NCBI GenBank assembly: GCA_914767715.1
Contig: OU612065.1
Coordinates: forward strand, 13,022,001-13,086,000
Source: Membranipora membranacea
Lineage: Eukaryota; Bryozoa; Gymnolaemata; Cheilostomatida; Membraniporidae
Length of the DNA: 64,000 nucleotides
Direction of reading: 5' to 3'
Part shown: positions 26,401-38,200 of the stretch, piece after piece
Layout of the letters: each line of letters opens with the position of its first letter
How positions within the stretch are numbered: the stretch's first letter is position 1
Translations under genes and position numbers: made by a program
Notes under the pieces: model-generated
Database searches by the model: none
The model's input: the letters and a program-made list of their open reading frames with translations, nothing else
Told to the model about the DNA's origin: nothing

Positions 26401-29400
26401 GTCTACATATTACAACCTACCAGTCATTTGGTTCCTCAGGTATTGAGAAGTAAGTAAGTATAAAGTCTGGACTTGTCTGATCTATATTCTCCTGTTTATA
26501 GTTGTCATAGTCTGACTGAGTCCAGCTGTCAAACTTCTCTAATCGCTTATAGAGAGCTTTGATATCTTCTGCTGACATTGAGGACTTAGTTTTTATGGGT
26601 GAAGAGTTATCTGCCTTTTCTGGTGATGGGTGTCTGCAACATACAAATGTTTTATTAATTACCAAACACTCACCCATTGTGCCACAATACCAACTAATGT
26701 TATGAGGCCTTGAAGTATAGAACTAGGATACTCCACACTACACAAAGACGGCTTCATGCTGCCAATGCCGTACATAGGAATGATGTACTAGGGAAGGCAT
26801 ATAAACAGTATTTGACTTATGTATTGTATAGTAGTAAGAGCACCACTGAACGTTAACAATGTAACAAGAAAAGGGGTGAAGTAGCCTATAAATATAGATC
26901 ACAACTACAATGGTTCTTCCCATTCTGAGTCCTGAGATGATATTCCAAAACTAAGCTACAGTTTGACATACCAAGTACTACAAGATATCCCTAACTGATG
27001 ATGTACAGGGGCACTTACTTTTTAGTAGATATCACTTCTGATAAGGGAAACAGGAAAACCATCCCACATTTAGCACCTCGCGATCCGTTCTCTGCTCTCA
27101 CTTTGACCCTAGTTATCTGAACTGATTCATCGGCCTCCAATATCAGTGTAAACTTTGTTCTTCCACTCTTTGTTTTATAAGCTAGAAAGGTAAATTCACT
27201 TTATATCACTGGTCAATATTATGACACATGTAATAAGTATTTACCTCATCTGTTGAACTGTAGCGACTGATGAGAGTTAATGAGGCATAGTCGATGAGAT
27301 GATACCTTTCTAACTACATGAGAGATATACCTAAAGACAGTAGGCTGTTTTGTGATCAATGAATAGTAGATGGAGCTAATGGCTAAGCTGCCAGTGATGA
27401 GTAGCTTTGTAAGATAGTTATATGTGTAGATATAACCCCATACCATCAGATGTGTAGTTAGATGAGTCATAGTTGATGAGTTCCCTTGGCGGTAGATAAC
27501 CTGATGTATCTGATTTGTGATCCCCTCCATCACAGTCAACATAGTTCAGCTTCAGCAGCTTCTCACCTTTCGCCCAGTATTTAGACTTCACAGAGTGCAT
27601 GGAAGACACAAGATGTCCTGGATTAATATCCTTATCTCCTTGATCTATAAATATATCAGGATATGCTTTTATAACAATGTGCTTTTTTCTGCTGATAAGA
27701 TTTATGTTTAATGAATATTTTGCCTACTCAAATGTCAGGGAATTGGTCTGGAGTGATGAATTTTTGCTTTTTTAAAAATATTGAAAAAATATTTATATTG
27801 ATGATTAACAACTCAGTCTCAGTGTACAAGGTTTGATACATGGTGGTAGTTACCTAACAGCTGGCAGGTAACAGTGAGAACACTAGAGAGGTTACATGCT
27901 GCCAGTCCGTACATCAGCTGGCAGAGGAGACTGTCATCATTATCCTCAGCGCCAGCATCTCCGCTGCAAAACAAGGGAAAATATGTACAAACGCATGTTG
28001 GTATAACCTCATTTTGTAAAAGCTTGATGAATATGTATGTGCTATAAAAATTTACTTAAATGTTTGATCTAATGGATAGAAATACTTGTAATCATCACGT
28101 TTCTTATTGAATGTAAATGTATGACTTTTACCAGTTGGAGGAGAGTAAATTGTTCTACTAATGATATGACTGAGAATATAAGATTGATCCACGTTCAGAC
28201 TAATGTTTATGATGATTATGCCATATATTTATATTTTCTTTAATCGAAGAATATACATACCCAGTTAGCGTGTCTAGAAACGTTTTCACCTCATTGAGTA
28301 CAGGTTCTGTAAGGAACTTAGGCTTGGCTGATGACCCGCTGCACAGGGACATTGGGGGAATATATCTGAAGGCATCTCTGTAAACAAAGCAAAGATAAAG
28401 ATATTTAGAGGATCAATATTCGTAAGCCTACCATAGGGTACACATATAGTGGCACATAATACCGACCTAGTGGAACATGCACATGGGGGGGGGGACTGTG
28501 GTTTTCATTAACCATTAAGGTGATTCTCAGTCCAACAAGTGGATACTATATTCTATCAATGGTAGTGGTACTGGTTATAAACTAACTTGGCTTGATTTAT
28601 GAGCAGATTTCTGAAGACCGGAGCAGCCTGCATGTTGTTCATCGCTGTAGCTGATATCAACTGTAAAAACCACTTTATACTGGCATCACTGATAGTCATC
28701 TCGCTGTCCTTGTAGACTCTACAATAAAATATAACATGTCTCATGTTCTTATCTCACATTCAATAATGGTTTACAATTAGAGCATCCAACAGCGAATATA
28801 CCAATTGATGGGTGTCAAAAGGGCTTGAAAAGGTCAGAGTCAAACTGGTGAGACCAACAGAGAAGCTCTTACTTACTTGAGGCCTGAGACTCTAAGTTGA
28901 TGTATTCTTGCATCACATCCATCACTGTGACATCTTTTGATGTTTATTTGCACAACTGAAGAGCAGAAAAAGACACATGCATGTATTATATACATATATA
29001 CAATATCTAAAACCGCAACATCAAACTCTACACATCTGCTGATACCACAGATTAATGATCTGATGCCAAGGTGTGTCGTCCTTAAAGATCTCTGCCATGC
29101 CAATCAAATTTTGTCTTCACACTTAAATGTATTGAGCAATAATTACAGGGTATGTGTATTTCCAGCCAATAAAATATGAGTTAGATCGCACAAACCACAT
29201 CTGCTCACCTGGGTAGAACGTTTTGAGATTTTCGATGAGCAGCACAGGACCATTAGCAAAGGATGGTATATTGATCTTTTTGATCTCCCTAAGTAGATTT
29301 TTTTTGCCGACAGCTACAACGATCTCCTGGGGCATGTAGCTCTGATCAGCTGATACGACATAAACAAATAGCTGCTTGACCAATGTGTTCTTCTTCATAT

Positions 29401-32400
29401 TCAACCTAAAATATTGCAGATTGGAAAATGAAGATTACAATGGAGCGCAAACATATCAATTTGCGCAATGTCAACAAATTATCAGAAATGGCACAAAAAA
29501 ACCATCACATCATGCACTGAAGGAGATTGATGGTTCAGTGTTGGGGATTATAAAGGCTATGATGTATATATACACTATTATATTTGGCAGACAATAACAT
29601 CCTGGAAGAGGTTTCCATAACGTGCCAAAGAAATTACGGCAAAAGTTGGTTTGCCTTAATGATTCACTATGATAAAGTGTGTCAACACCTCATAAATATA
29701 CTACATTATATTTAAAGTTCTATTTGAAAACTCATACACAATTATGATCAGATTCCAATAAATCTTGGCTGTTATTACTAGAGAGTAGCCAAATATTTGG
29801 CTGTTAGGACTAGAGAGGACGAATCCAAAATACGCTTTGTCACCTTCCCAATTTACAATTGATAGTCTACTCTTCATTGAGCACACAAACCTGATCCAGT
29901 GAGATCTGGCAGCTCCGTCACTCTGCCAGTAGCTGCCAGTGTTACCATTAGTTAGTTTGTTTACGTCACTCATGTTACTGGATACTTCGATAGAGCTGTA
30001 TGGTTTCCCTACATATCTTACATCTGTACTGCTTCCATCAGCTCCCAACAGTTTGTGTTCCTCTGGTTCTGACAGCTCTGTGAGAGAGATGGTGTCAAAC
30101 TTTATGGTTGGATTACAAATTTTGCATAGATTACGTAAATGTTCAATGAAACATATACAACTCAACCTGAGCAAGGACTGAAGTAATTTGACTTTGAGAC
30201 TATATAATAAAATAATAAGTAGGTTGTGCCAAGGAGTAACCAATGAACTCATTGGAGTAACTCCATGGTTGAGCATACCTGTTTGAAGTTTTGCAAATAT
30301 CTGTTTGCTCACACTGCTCCTCAGAGCGATGGTGTCTTCAAAACCAGAGAGCAGCGGCAGAGAAAACATGTTGGCTGATACTCTGTTCCTCACCAGATAC
30401 TAGAAAGGAACATACAGCCAATCAGATCTTTGTTATTATTGATCTACATATTTTAGTGAGTCAAAAACAAGTTATTGTATCCATAATGATTGCAAGTGAT
30501 ACTCACCAATAACTCACTTTGCATGAGTGATCGAGAATGGGCTCGATTAATAAGGAAGTTATGACAAGAATTGATAATGCTGCGATAAGATAAGTAATAA
30601 CAATCATACATAAAGGAGTTTGATCGCATGCTTGGAACTAGTATCAGTTCTGGAGAAGACATCGATGAAGCCAGGCAGTGAGTTACAGCTCTGTAAGACT
30701 TTAGTCTTATATAGGAGTTCTCCGTTCTCCATCTCCTCATATGGATGGTCCACTCCATCGTGTACCAGCTCCCCGTCAGCCTTACCAGTACCTTCTGTGT
30801 CAAACCTTCAAACAATATAATGGATAGTCTCAAGTTTATCAAACAATTTACACTGATCCATTGCCAAGTTCCTAGCTTAAAATAGAAAAAGGTGTGTTAC
30901 AGCCTTCATATTTGGTGGTTAAAGCTCGATAGACTGCGTTTTAGTTCAGGTAATGAAATTCACCAACAGGCAGAATTTCAAAGGAGAATATTTTAATAGT
31001 TAATTGCAACGCAAAGATATCACAGACCTATAGACCGGGTTACTATTTCATATTTAGTTCATCTCAAGTGAGAATACCTTGCATTCCCACCAGAACTAAT
31101 TGAAACAAGATTATATAGCTAGCTGCCAATTTCAGCGGATTTCCAGCTAAAATATGTTACGTAAACGCAAGGTAGTCGATTTATAAGTAAAGCCAACCTT
31201 CACTCTTTTTTGAGTATCCATGTCACAAAATAATTTGACAATGACAATAACAAAGATTAATAAGCCTCTGTTCCTGGACTTAGGCCTGCACATATCTTCT
31301 GTTACTCACCTACTGAATGCCTCTACCGCATCATCTCTATTGATTCCTTTGCTCATCAGATAGTCACAAAACATTTCCTGGGTTATCACTGCCTGAAAAT
31401 TACAACCTCACATTCTGAGATAAAAACTAACAAGGGGGCGCGACTCTTGTAGAAACGAAATGAATCCCACTGCTTTTAGGTGCACATGTGAGTGGGACAA
31501 TATGTCCATTTCTATCATTGAGTAGGATGACCATTAAACATAAACATCGCATTTTAAAATCCATGATGAAATGTGGGACAGTATAAAAAAATGTCAATGC
31601 TGAGTGCTGTGTGATATACTAATTAGATAACCAATATGCTCGCCATCACAACTCAATAACAAAAAGCTGATGCATTAATAAAGTAGTTCAAGTATATTTG
31701 CAACTGCAAATTGTGATATTGATTATTATGACATATGTATTGAAAAAAATACAGAATTGTTAACGATGTAAAAACTGCGTTACATAGTCTTACCTCAGAC
31801 ATAGGCATATTCAGATCACCTAACCATGAGAGGATTTTACTTCTCTGCTGTTGAATGACGTTAAGCATCACCTCTTCCCTGAAACGGTCATGCGCAATAT
31901 ATTGAGAAATGAATAGCATGCAGAATCTACTGATTTAAGCCACATTTGATTTAATTTGACATGAAAGATGGCCGCATATTCTACAAAATTTCTTTTTTTC
32001 TTCAAAGTTTAAAAAAAATTGTGTCATCATCATCATCTTTGAGACTTTAACGTGTCAAGTATTAACAAATTGCTCACTTTGTGTTGAGGGATGCAAGCTT
32101 CTTCAGGGCAGTATCATTGAACAAGACTCTGAGGTCAGTGATATTATCCATCTCTAACTTGGCTATAAAAGAAATAATCCAAGATGACCGATGAGTGCGA
32201 TATCCTTACCAAGACAACAACATCATGCATAATATGAGTTGCCCTAGGCTAAATTGATATTTTCAAATGCCATTTGGACACCTTTTACCAGTAGCATCAA
32301 GAAGCTAAGGAAGTTATCTTCAATTCAAGAAGAAAATGGGCAATAAAAATATGTATGCATTACATACCATCATTAGATCTTGAAGCAACTGCATCTACTG

Positions 32401-33380
32401 GATCAAAATTATTTTGCTGTTCCTGCTCTTTGTCTTCCTAGAAAAAAAACGAAGATTCTCAGACTAGCTTCTCCTTAGACAATTTTACTACCTCCTCGTC
32501 CATCATGTGTTCAATACTCAGACACTTTATTGGCTTTTCTCATGAACACCAGGTTTGGTTTATCAGTGTTTGTCTCATGTGAGAGTTTTGGACATGAGAT
32601 ATAGAGTCAGGAGCTATCTGGTTAAATCCCATGCAAGCTGGGATAATAACAGGGATTGCAGAGAGAGAAAGAAGTCAGACACTGCGCATCGGTTATGGAA
32701 AGCGTTGTCAACTCAACCAGAAGCTTCATTTGGCTCATAATATGCTAGTAACACACCTTGAAAGCTAGCAAATGTTCTACCACCACTCAAAAAAACCCCA
32801 CTACAACTATTTAACCATGCCTAAACTATTTTTAATTAATGCTGATAGCCAAATGCATAGATTCAGTAGACGAATAAACTTTTGTGTTTACATACATCAT
32901 CATAGAGGGCAAACACTCTGCTTTCCAATCAACCGCAGGCCTACTCAATCTTTACCCGCTTTGGCCAGTACTTAAACCCAATTGAGGTAGGCTGCCTAAA
33001 AATTAAGTGGTCCCAGCCTTCCTCTGATTCTCAATACTAATTACTTGGTAATACTAATACAAGCCTACAATATCATTAGTAGATTAATAATGTTAGGCCC
33101 CATCTATCTATCTATGCTTGTGCATGAAACATGAATGGGCCTACCTTACACTTAGCATTCTAATTTGCCTGAACATAGATAGATATTAGATATATACCCT
33201 TTATTACATGTTCAAATAAAGAATAAGTTAGTTAGTTTTAATTAATTAATTAATAAATTAACCACAACAAGTTCTCACATCTGTTGTAGAAGAACTGCAT
33301 TCGGAAGAGTCATCCCATGATGAGCTATACGAGTCATTTTCATCCTCTTCATTTTCACTGCTGCTTGATATTCCCATCAT
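8411..33380 (-). CDS. ZZEF1: Zinc finger ZZ-type and EF-hand domain protein 1
   Basis: A large multi-exon gene (about 45 exons by eye) collinear with human ZZEF1 over its length. First exon 33279-33380 starts MMGISSSSENEED. The EF-hand exon is 30610-30805 (FDTEGTGKADGEL, a loop lacking several calcium ligands). The DOC/APC10 domain lies at about 29890-30085 and 29205-29400 (KLTNGNTGSYWQSDG, ARSHWIR). A first CUB-like domain is at about 22900-23237 (KYDYLEFVNHQG, FHSDPSNNEWGYKFTV). Tandem ZZ fingers are at about 17725-17930 (CDGCQQSM, CLDCVDMDLCVTCF) and 17052-17214 (CDLCQAF, CDDFDLCYGCY), with all zinc ligands kept. A second CUB-like segment is spread over 9720-11020 (FHSFSGSKWRDIELPGDTI). 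The last exon, 8411-8561, ends PTVC. Human ZZEF1 binds histone H3 tails and SUMO through its ZZ fingers. Inner exon edges are approximate. Confidence 0.92.
9871..9985. repeat. Dispersed repeat, copy 1
   Basis: This intronic stretch of ZZEF1 shares a diverged block (TTTGGTAGACAATATTTTCC, then CCATAATGTGCCAAA and TTTACGGCAAAAGTT) with 29565-29655 in another ZZEF1 intron. A shorter, weaker echo (TTTACGGCAAAAAATGG) is near 26278. Both clear copies are on the plus strand. No target duplication was found, so the family is not classified. Confidence 0.5.
12871..12912. repeat. Perfect 15-bp-arm hairpin
   Basis: CTGGTAGTGGCATTC at 12871-12885 is matched by its exact reverse complement at 12898-12912, inside a ZZEF1 intron. 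A second small hairpin (ACAAAGTG, CACTTTGT) sits about 30 bases to the left. Confidence 0.75.
17419..17628. repeat. Minisatellite, 15 units of 14 bp
   Basis: AAACTACATCTAAC repeats head to tail exactly 15 times, with one base change in the last unit. It lies in the ZZEF1 intron between the two ZZ-finger exons. The unit is not a multiple of three and the array is not coding. The near-perfect identity means recent expansion or ongoing homogenisation, so copy number is probably variable among individuals. Confidence 0.95.
19731..20385. mobile_element. Foldback MITE flanked by TTAA
   Basis: Long terminal inverted repeats of about 290 bp form the two halves of this element (about 19731-20023 and 20094-20385), with only about 70 bp of loop. 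The ends read TTAAAGGGCAACC and GGTTGCCCTTTAA. The outer TTAA is compatible with a piggyBac-type TTAA target duplication, but because it is palindromic it could instead be part of the repeat with a TA target. No transposase frame is present. It sits in a ZZEF1 intron (exons at about 19460-19650 and 20535-20728). Confidence 0.85.
29565..29655. repeat. Dispersed repeat, copy 2
   Basis: Diverged second copy of the block at 9871-9985 (TTTGGCAGACAATAACATCC, CCATAACGTGCCAAA, ATTACGGCAAAAGTTGG), in the ZZEF1 intron next to the DOC-domain exon at 29205-29400. Confidence 0.5.
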
Positions 33381-34029
33381 TACATTGACTGGAGAAGAAC
33401 AAGAGCCTACCAAAAAGATAGAAACTCTAGCTACTAGCTGTTGTGAAAAGTTTCCTATTTATGGTTTTTCCTGGCTAGTTGCAGTAGTTTCCTGTTAGAG
33501 TGATATGTCAGTTTGGCGACACAACTCTGAAATAGTAGATGTCCAGTCAAATCCGTATCACACATAAGAACAACACTGATTTAACATGAGAACAAAACTA
33601 TTTTCATACAGATTCGATTTACTAAACCAATGGGAAAATAACTCCGATTAATATTAGAGAACAATAAGCCTGAGATCATAAGCCAGATAAACAAAATGGC
33701 ATTATCAAGAAGCAATACAGTATTTCCAATTGCATGATAAGATCTCACTCTAGATCTGAGGGAAGGTGTGAGAGATCCAGCTCAACTACTTATCACTAAG
33801 ACATTGGTGGAGTCTGGAGAGTGAACCAACCGAAGAGGTATGCATACATGTACACTTGGTTGTTCAAAGTGCACATATGAGTGTCAGTGTGCCTGTGCTA
33901 AGTCTATGATGACCAAAAGCATTGGGACACAAAGTAACTCAAGGGAGAGTCAATCAATTACTTGTCTCAGTGTTGACTTGACTGGCTGGTGTGACACTGA
34001 CAGGTTTTGTTCATCATTGGTGTGATCAG

Positions 34030-34230
34030 AAGCAAGCATGCCTGGATTGAGTCCCTGGTGCCTGCAAGCCTGTAGTGTTTGTTGCCTAGGACCAGTAACA
34101 TCTAACGGACATAGATACATGCAGACTTGCAAGGCAAGGGTCCACATTTACTTCATAGCTACAGCCAAGGACTGGAACGCCCTCCCCATCGGCAGTCCCC
34201 TACCCCATGGTCCCCCACTGGCTGGCTAGG
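34030..34230 (+). pseudogene. Possible non-LTR retrotransposon ORF tail
   Basis: The plus-strand translation around 34140-34190 reads YFIATAKDWNALP. This resembles the F-x-R-x-I-x-DWN-x-LP motif that ends the reverse-transcriptase ORF of many non-LTR elements. The rest of the ORF is absent, so at best it is a 5'-truncated and diverged remnant. The assignment rests on one short motif. Confidence 0.3.
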
Positions 34231-34295
34231 TCCCACCAGGGAGAATGGAAGGGGGACCTAGCCATGGACCCCCTTCCATTCTCCCTGGTCCCACG
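34226..34295. repeat. Hairpin with about 20-bp arms
   Basis: ACCAGGGAGAATGGAAGGGGG is followed, after a short loop containing CCTAGCCATGG, by its reverse complement. The arms are perfect apart from their outer edges. It lies directly after the possible retrotransposon tail. Confidence 0.8.
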
Positions 34296-34567
34296 CAATT
34301 GGTAAACCACCTAACCCTGTTGATGACCGGAACTTCCTACGTCAAACGGTTTTGTCATATTGCCAGGACCTTCATCTATGAAGTTGGCGATCATCCAAGA
34401 AGTATGAATTAAGTACATCCAGCAGATAGCAATCTTCTCTATCAGTATCCGTAATTATCTAAAACATATTGTGTTAGCAAGGAGTAACAGGTTACTGTTG
34501 AGTAGTAGGTCTCATTAACCATGGCATAGCACAACCACGTATCCTATCTTTGGGCTTCGGATGGGCC

Positions 34568-35065
34568 CTAAGTCAGGACACGCATATCATAGGCATCTGG
34601 AGTTACAAGCATGTCATGCTTGTAACTCCAGATGCCTATGATACGCGGTAGCCCTTTGATACTTTCATTCTTGTCAAGACAGGCTATGTTAGGTACCAGC
34701 GATGAACTAGATGGAGTCATTGGCACCACAACGACAGAGAGAAGGGGGAGCTCATCATTCCACATAGTCATGTGTTGGCTCTGATTGACTGATTTTCCTT
34801 TTTGTACTCCTACTGTCAATTCAACAAGCTATGGACTGGTTCATTGGTCTCCTTGTGCATCTAGAAAGATGAAAGTCAAGTTAAACATAACATGTGGTAG
34901 ATTGTTGTTAGACAGTGCCCGTGTTCTCTTATTAGTTGTGCAGGCCAGCTCTTTCAGCAGAAGTATTCCTTTTTTTACTGTGTCTGAGCCCCTTGGGTTG
35001 TACATGAAGCTTATGTTATCATGAATCATTCCAGTGTAACTTACATCAAGAGCCAAGCTAAACAT
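34568..35065 (-). pseudogene. Decayed open frame of unknown origin
   Basis: Two minus-strand segments in the same frame (35065-34844 and 34837-34568) are interrupted by TGA and TAG codons at about 34843-34829. The translation has protein-like composition (RGSDTVKKGILLLKELA, LSNNNLPHVMFNLTFIF, PMTPSSSSLVPNIACL). I do not recognise the family. It could be a transposon-derived or captured gene fragment; chance remains possible. The 34579-34648 hairpin lies inside its 3' part. Confidence 0.25.
34579..34648. repeat. Almost perfect hairpin with 33-bp arms
   Basis: GGCATCTGGAGTTACAAGC and flanking bases are mirrored immediately by their reverse complement, with one mismatch in about 33 bp and a loop of a few bases. 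The low divergence suggests a young foldback insertion. No clear target duplication was found. Confidence 0.85.
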
Positions 35066-35210
35066 ATCTGGGCTCTTTTCCAGCAGTCTCTGGTTAAAGT
35101 GGAATCACATCTGGATTACATTTAGTATTGGCTTGCTGGTCGCTCTGACTTTAATATTGTCTGACTAGTTAGCAGCCCGGGATTGTGCTAAGTCAGGGTC
35201 TGAAACGACA

Positions 35211-38200
35211 ATGTTTGACCTGTATGAGTTCTATGTTTCAGCCATGGATGTTGGCATTGACAGAAAACAGCTGAAAGGCAAACATGGAATACATGTTCAC
35301 TTCTACAGCTCACAAACACCCAAAGTGTACACAATTGAACCTCATGAACTGACAACCCCTACCACAGCTGAGAGACTGTGTATACGAATGTTCACAGACT
35401 TCATAAACTTTCAATTTGATGAACGGGAGAACACAAACGGTACCGTTGAGGATGAGCATTCCCGCATCTATCCGGGAACTATGCATCTCTTCCAACTGTG
35501 GGACTGCCAGACACGCCAATTCAAGGTATTGATTTATGGTTAAGATAAAGTTCAAGAATGAGTGGGACTCTGTCAATCAAAATCGACCAACATTTTTGTC
35601 ATTTCCTTACTTTCTCGATATTTTTGTTGTCACGGTTTTGGAGAGCGAAGGGTTTGCGCACAATCATCCTCCATTTCAAAGGTGTAGCTCCCTCTCAAGT
35701 AGTCTAAGTGCTCAGACTCCAAGGCGCAGGGAGTTACTTGCGCAAGCTATCAAACTCCTCTTGCGCAAGTAACTCCCTGCGCCTTCGAATCTGAGCACTT
35801 AGGCTACCTCTCAAGAAGAGTTGTACTTGTGAGAGGTTGTAATTTAATAGCAACCAATCTAACCTTTAACTATATTTTTGTGGCAGTCTGGATACTTCTG
35901 AATCATAAACAAAAAGTTTTCCGAATGAATTGTAGCATACATTGTAATATGGGTTTGACCAAGGAGTAGCATGTTACTATACTATGTTACTCCCCGGTAT
36001 GCCAATATCCAATTGTAGAGGTATGTTAGTGTGCGGTTATGGAAAATCATATGCAAGGATTCTTCCACGCTTAAACATAATGTTGTATGACACAATTTTT
36101 AGCCTACCTTGTAAAGCAAGGTCTACCTACATAGTACATATACACTCACATGCAATCATATCAAAATTCCAGGAACCTGCCATTATTATTCTACTTAAAT
36201 GATTCAGCATCATCTATTTCCCTTGAGGTGTATTGTTTTGATACATGTTATCATTGACGTTTGTTGTGCACAGTATTTTTGTTTTGTTACGCAAGCTATC
36301 CAAGAACAAACATTTTTTTTCTGCTAGTAAGGTTTGAATAGCAAACCTATTTATAGATAACAGTCATAGTTTGTGTAGTAGATTCCAAGGCCCTGTTATG
36401 ATACATATAATAACATGAGAGATAAGAGATGTATTATTGGTGTTCTGTTTTAGGCGCCCAATGATGTGATAGAACCCTCTGAGCTGAATACATGTCTAGA
36501 GTATATACTGAGAATACGGTTCAAATATCCGCCATCTCTGGAGAAGCACAACTTCAATGATGTGTGGGACACCGGTGCTTTTTACTACTATTTTGTGCAG
36601 TGCAGACATGACTTCATCCATGACACCCTCCATGATGTGTACCACTGTCATATCAAGGTTGGTTATGTCCTGTGTTTGGGACTGTGGTTTCTGTGTTTGT
36701 AGATTGATTTCACATGGTTCCCCTATAGGTAATAGCGCTCTAGAAGCATGTGTCTCTTTCAGAAACATTAATTATTTAAATACACACATTAAAACACCTT
36801 GGTCAATCGGTGATTTTATAGAGTCATTACATTTGAATCCAGATCAGTGGTAGACAAAATTGCGGTTTATTTTGAGTTGGATTTTCATCGCTTTCGGGTA
36901 ATAAAGATTTGACCACTTATTCGGCTCTGTTGTGTTTTTGACATCACTAGAAATGCCTGTAGCATTGGCTTGTTGCCAAACATAGGTTCGATGTCTGTTT
37001 ATAGGAAGATCTATGTATAGGCCTAGCTTTGGTTGATATGTCACGACTGGCCTTTGAGAAGGGATACACACTTAAACAGCTCAAGGACAAATACGTGTAT
37101 CACACATTCTTACCACGGCACGTGGCTCGTAAGATAACAAACATTCTCGTAAGATTGACATTACATAAGAGCTCAAGGACAGCCCTGGATGATACCTTCG
37201 ATAGCTTCTATAGCCTGGGTACCAATCCTCTCAAAAACTCTGTGGTCAGCTACCTAAAGAAGCTTCTCCCCTCGGTGCCTGAGTGAGTATTTATGACATA
37301 TCATAACATTGTGTTGAGGTAAGGACAGATAAACTATTCTGTGTCTTGCGATAATATTTACACTAGTTGATTGTTTTGATTGGATTGGTCAAATTACCGA
37401 GATGTTTGTGTTATGGCTGGTGACTGTTCTAATATCATATGTCATGAGCAGTGAATAGCGGGCTATCTAATTAGCGCCATCGACCCATTCTTTTTTGGGG
37501 ATGGTGAGATGGCCGATCGCCGATCGGTTAGCGCGCTTGCTATTCACTGCCAGGCGATTAGTGCCGCAGGAGTTGTGGGTTCGAGTCCCACTGGGGGAGC
37601 TTTCATTGTTGATTGTTCCAGCCCCCAGCACCCTCGGGTGTATACCTCTCCTGTGTACCTGTCTACTGACTGAATCATGGAAAGACATGTGACAGCATGG
37701 AAAGACATGCTGACAAGCTGGAAAGACAGCTAAACCTACTACAAGGGGTCCCAGCAATGGGCCATGTAAGGCCAATAACCCTAACACGTACGCTGTGGTT
37801 CATAGGGTGGCAATGGTGGATTGGAATGTGCTGTGGGATGAGAGAACACAACTCCGAGTAGTGAATAGCGGGCTATCTAATTAGCGCCATCGACCCATTC
37901 TTTTTTGGGGATGGTGAGATGGCCGATCGCCGATCGGTTAGCGCGCTTGCTATTCACTGCCAGGCGATTAGTGCCGCAGGAGTTGTGGGTTCGAGTCCCA
38001 CTGGGGGAGCTTTCATTGTTGATTGTTCCAGCCCCCAGCACCCTCGGGTCTATACCTCTCCTGTCATATCAGGTCATTTGTGTATATCTGTACATAGAGT
38101 CCTTGGTACACATATTACATTATTCCCTGATGCTAAACTTGTCATAGAATGGGTCCAACCCACATTGGGTACTTGGTGGGGGGGGGGGGGGGCTTGGATG

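Larger units (their letters stand above)
33381..35210. other. Divergent gap between ZZEF1 and JAK starts
   Basis: About 1.8 kb between two head-to-head start codons. It should contain both promoters, but much of it is repeat debris: two strong hairpins (34226-34295, 34579-34648), a possible retrotransposon tail near 34030-34230 and a decayed open frame on the minus strand near 34570-35065. Noncoding 5' exons of either gene could also lie here. Confidence 0.5.

Noticed and set aside
30616-30805. Canonical calcium-binding EF-hand in ZZEF1
   Set aside because: The loop D-T-E-G-T-G-K-A-D-G-E-L lacks several ligand positions, as in the human protein. The EF-hand fold is kept, but calcium binding should not be assumed.
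37500-37605. A functional tRNA gene
   Set aside because: Box B is perfect, but the D-arm region carries a duplicated CGATCG block, the arms do not form a clean cloverleaf by eye, and the sequence continues into a repeat body. A SINE explains it better.
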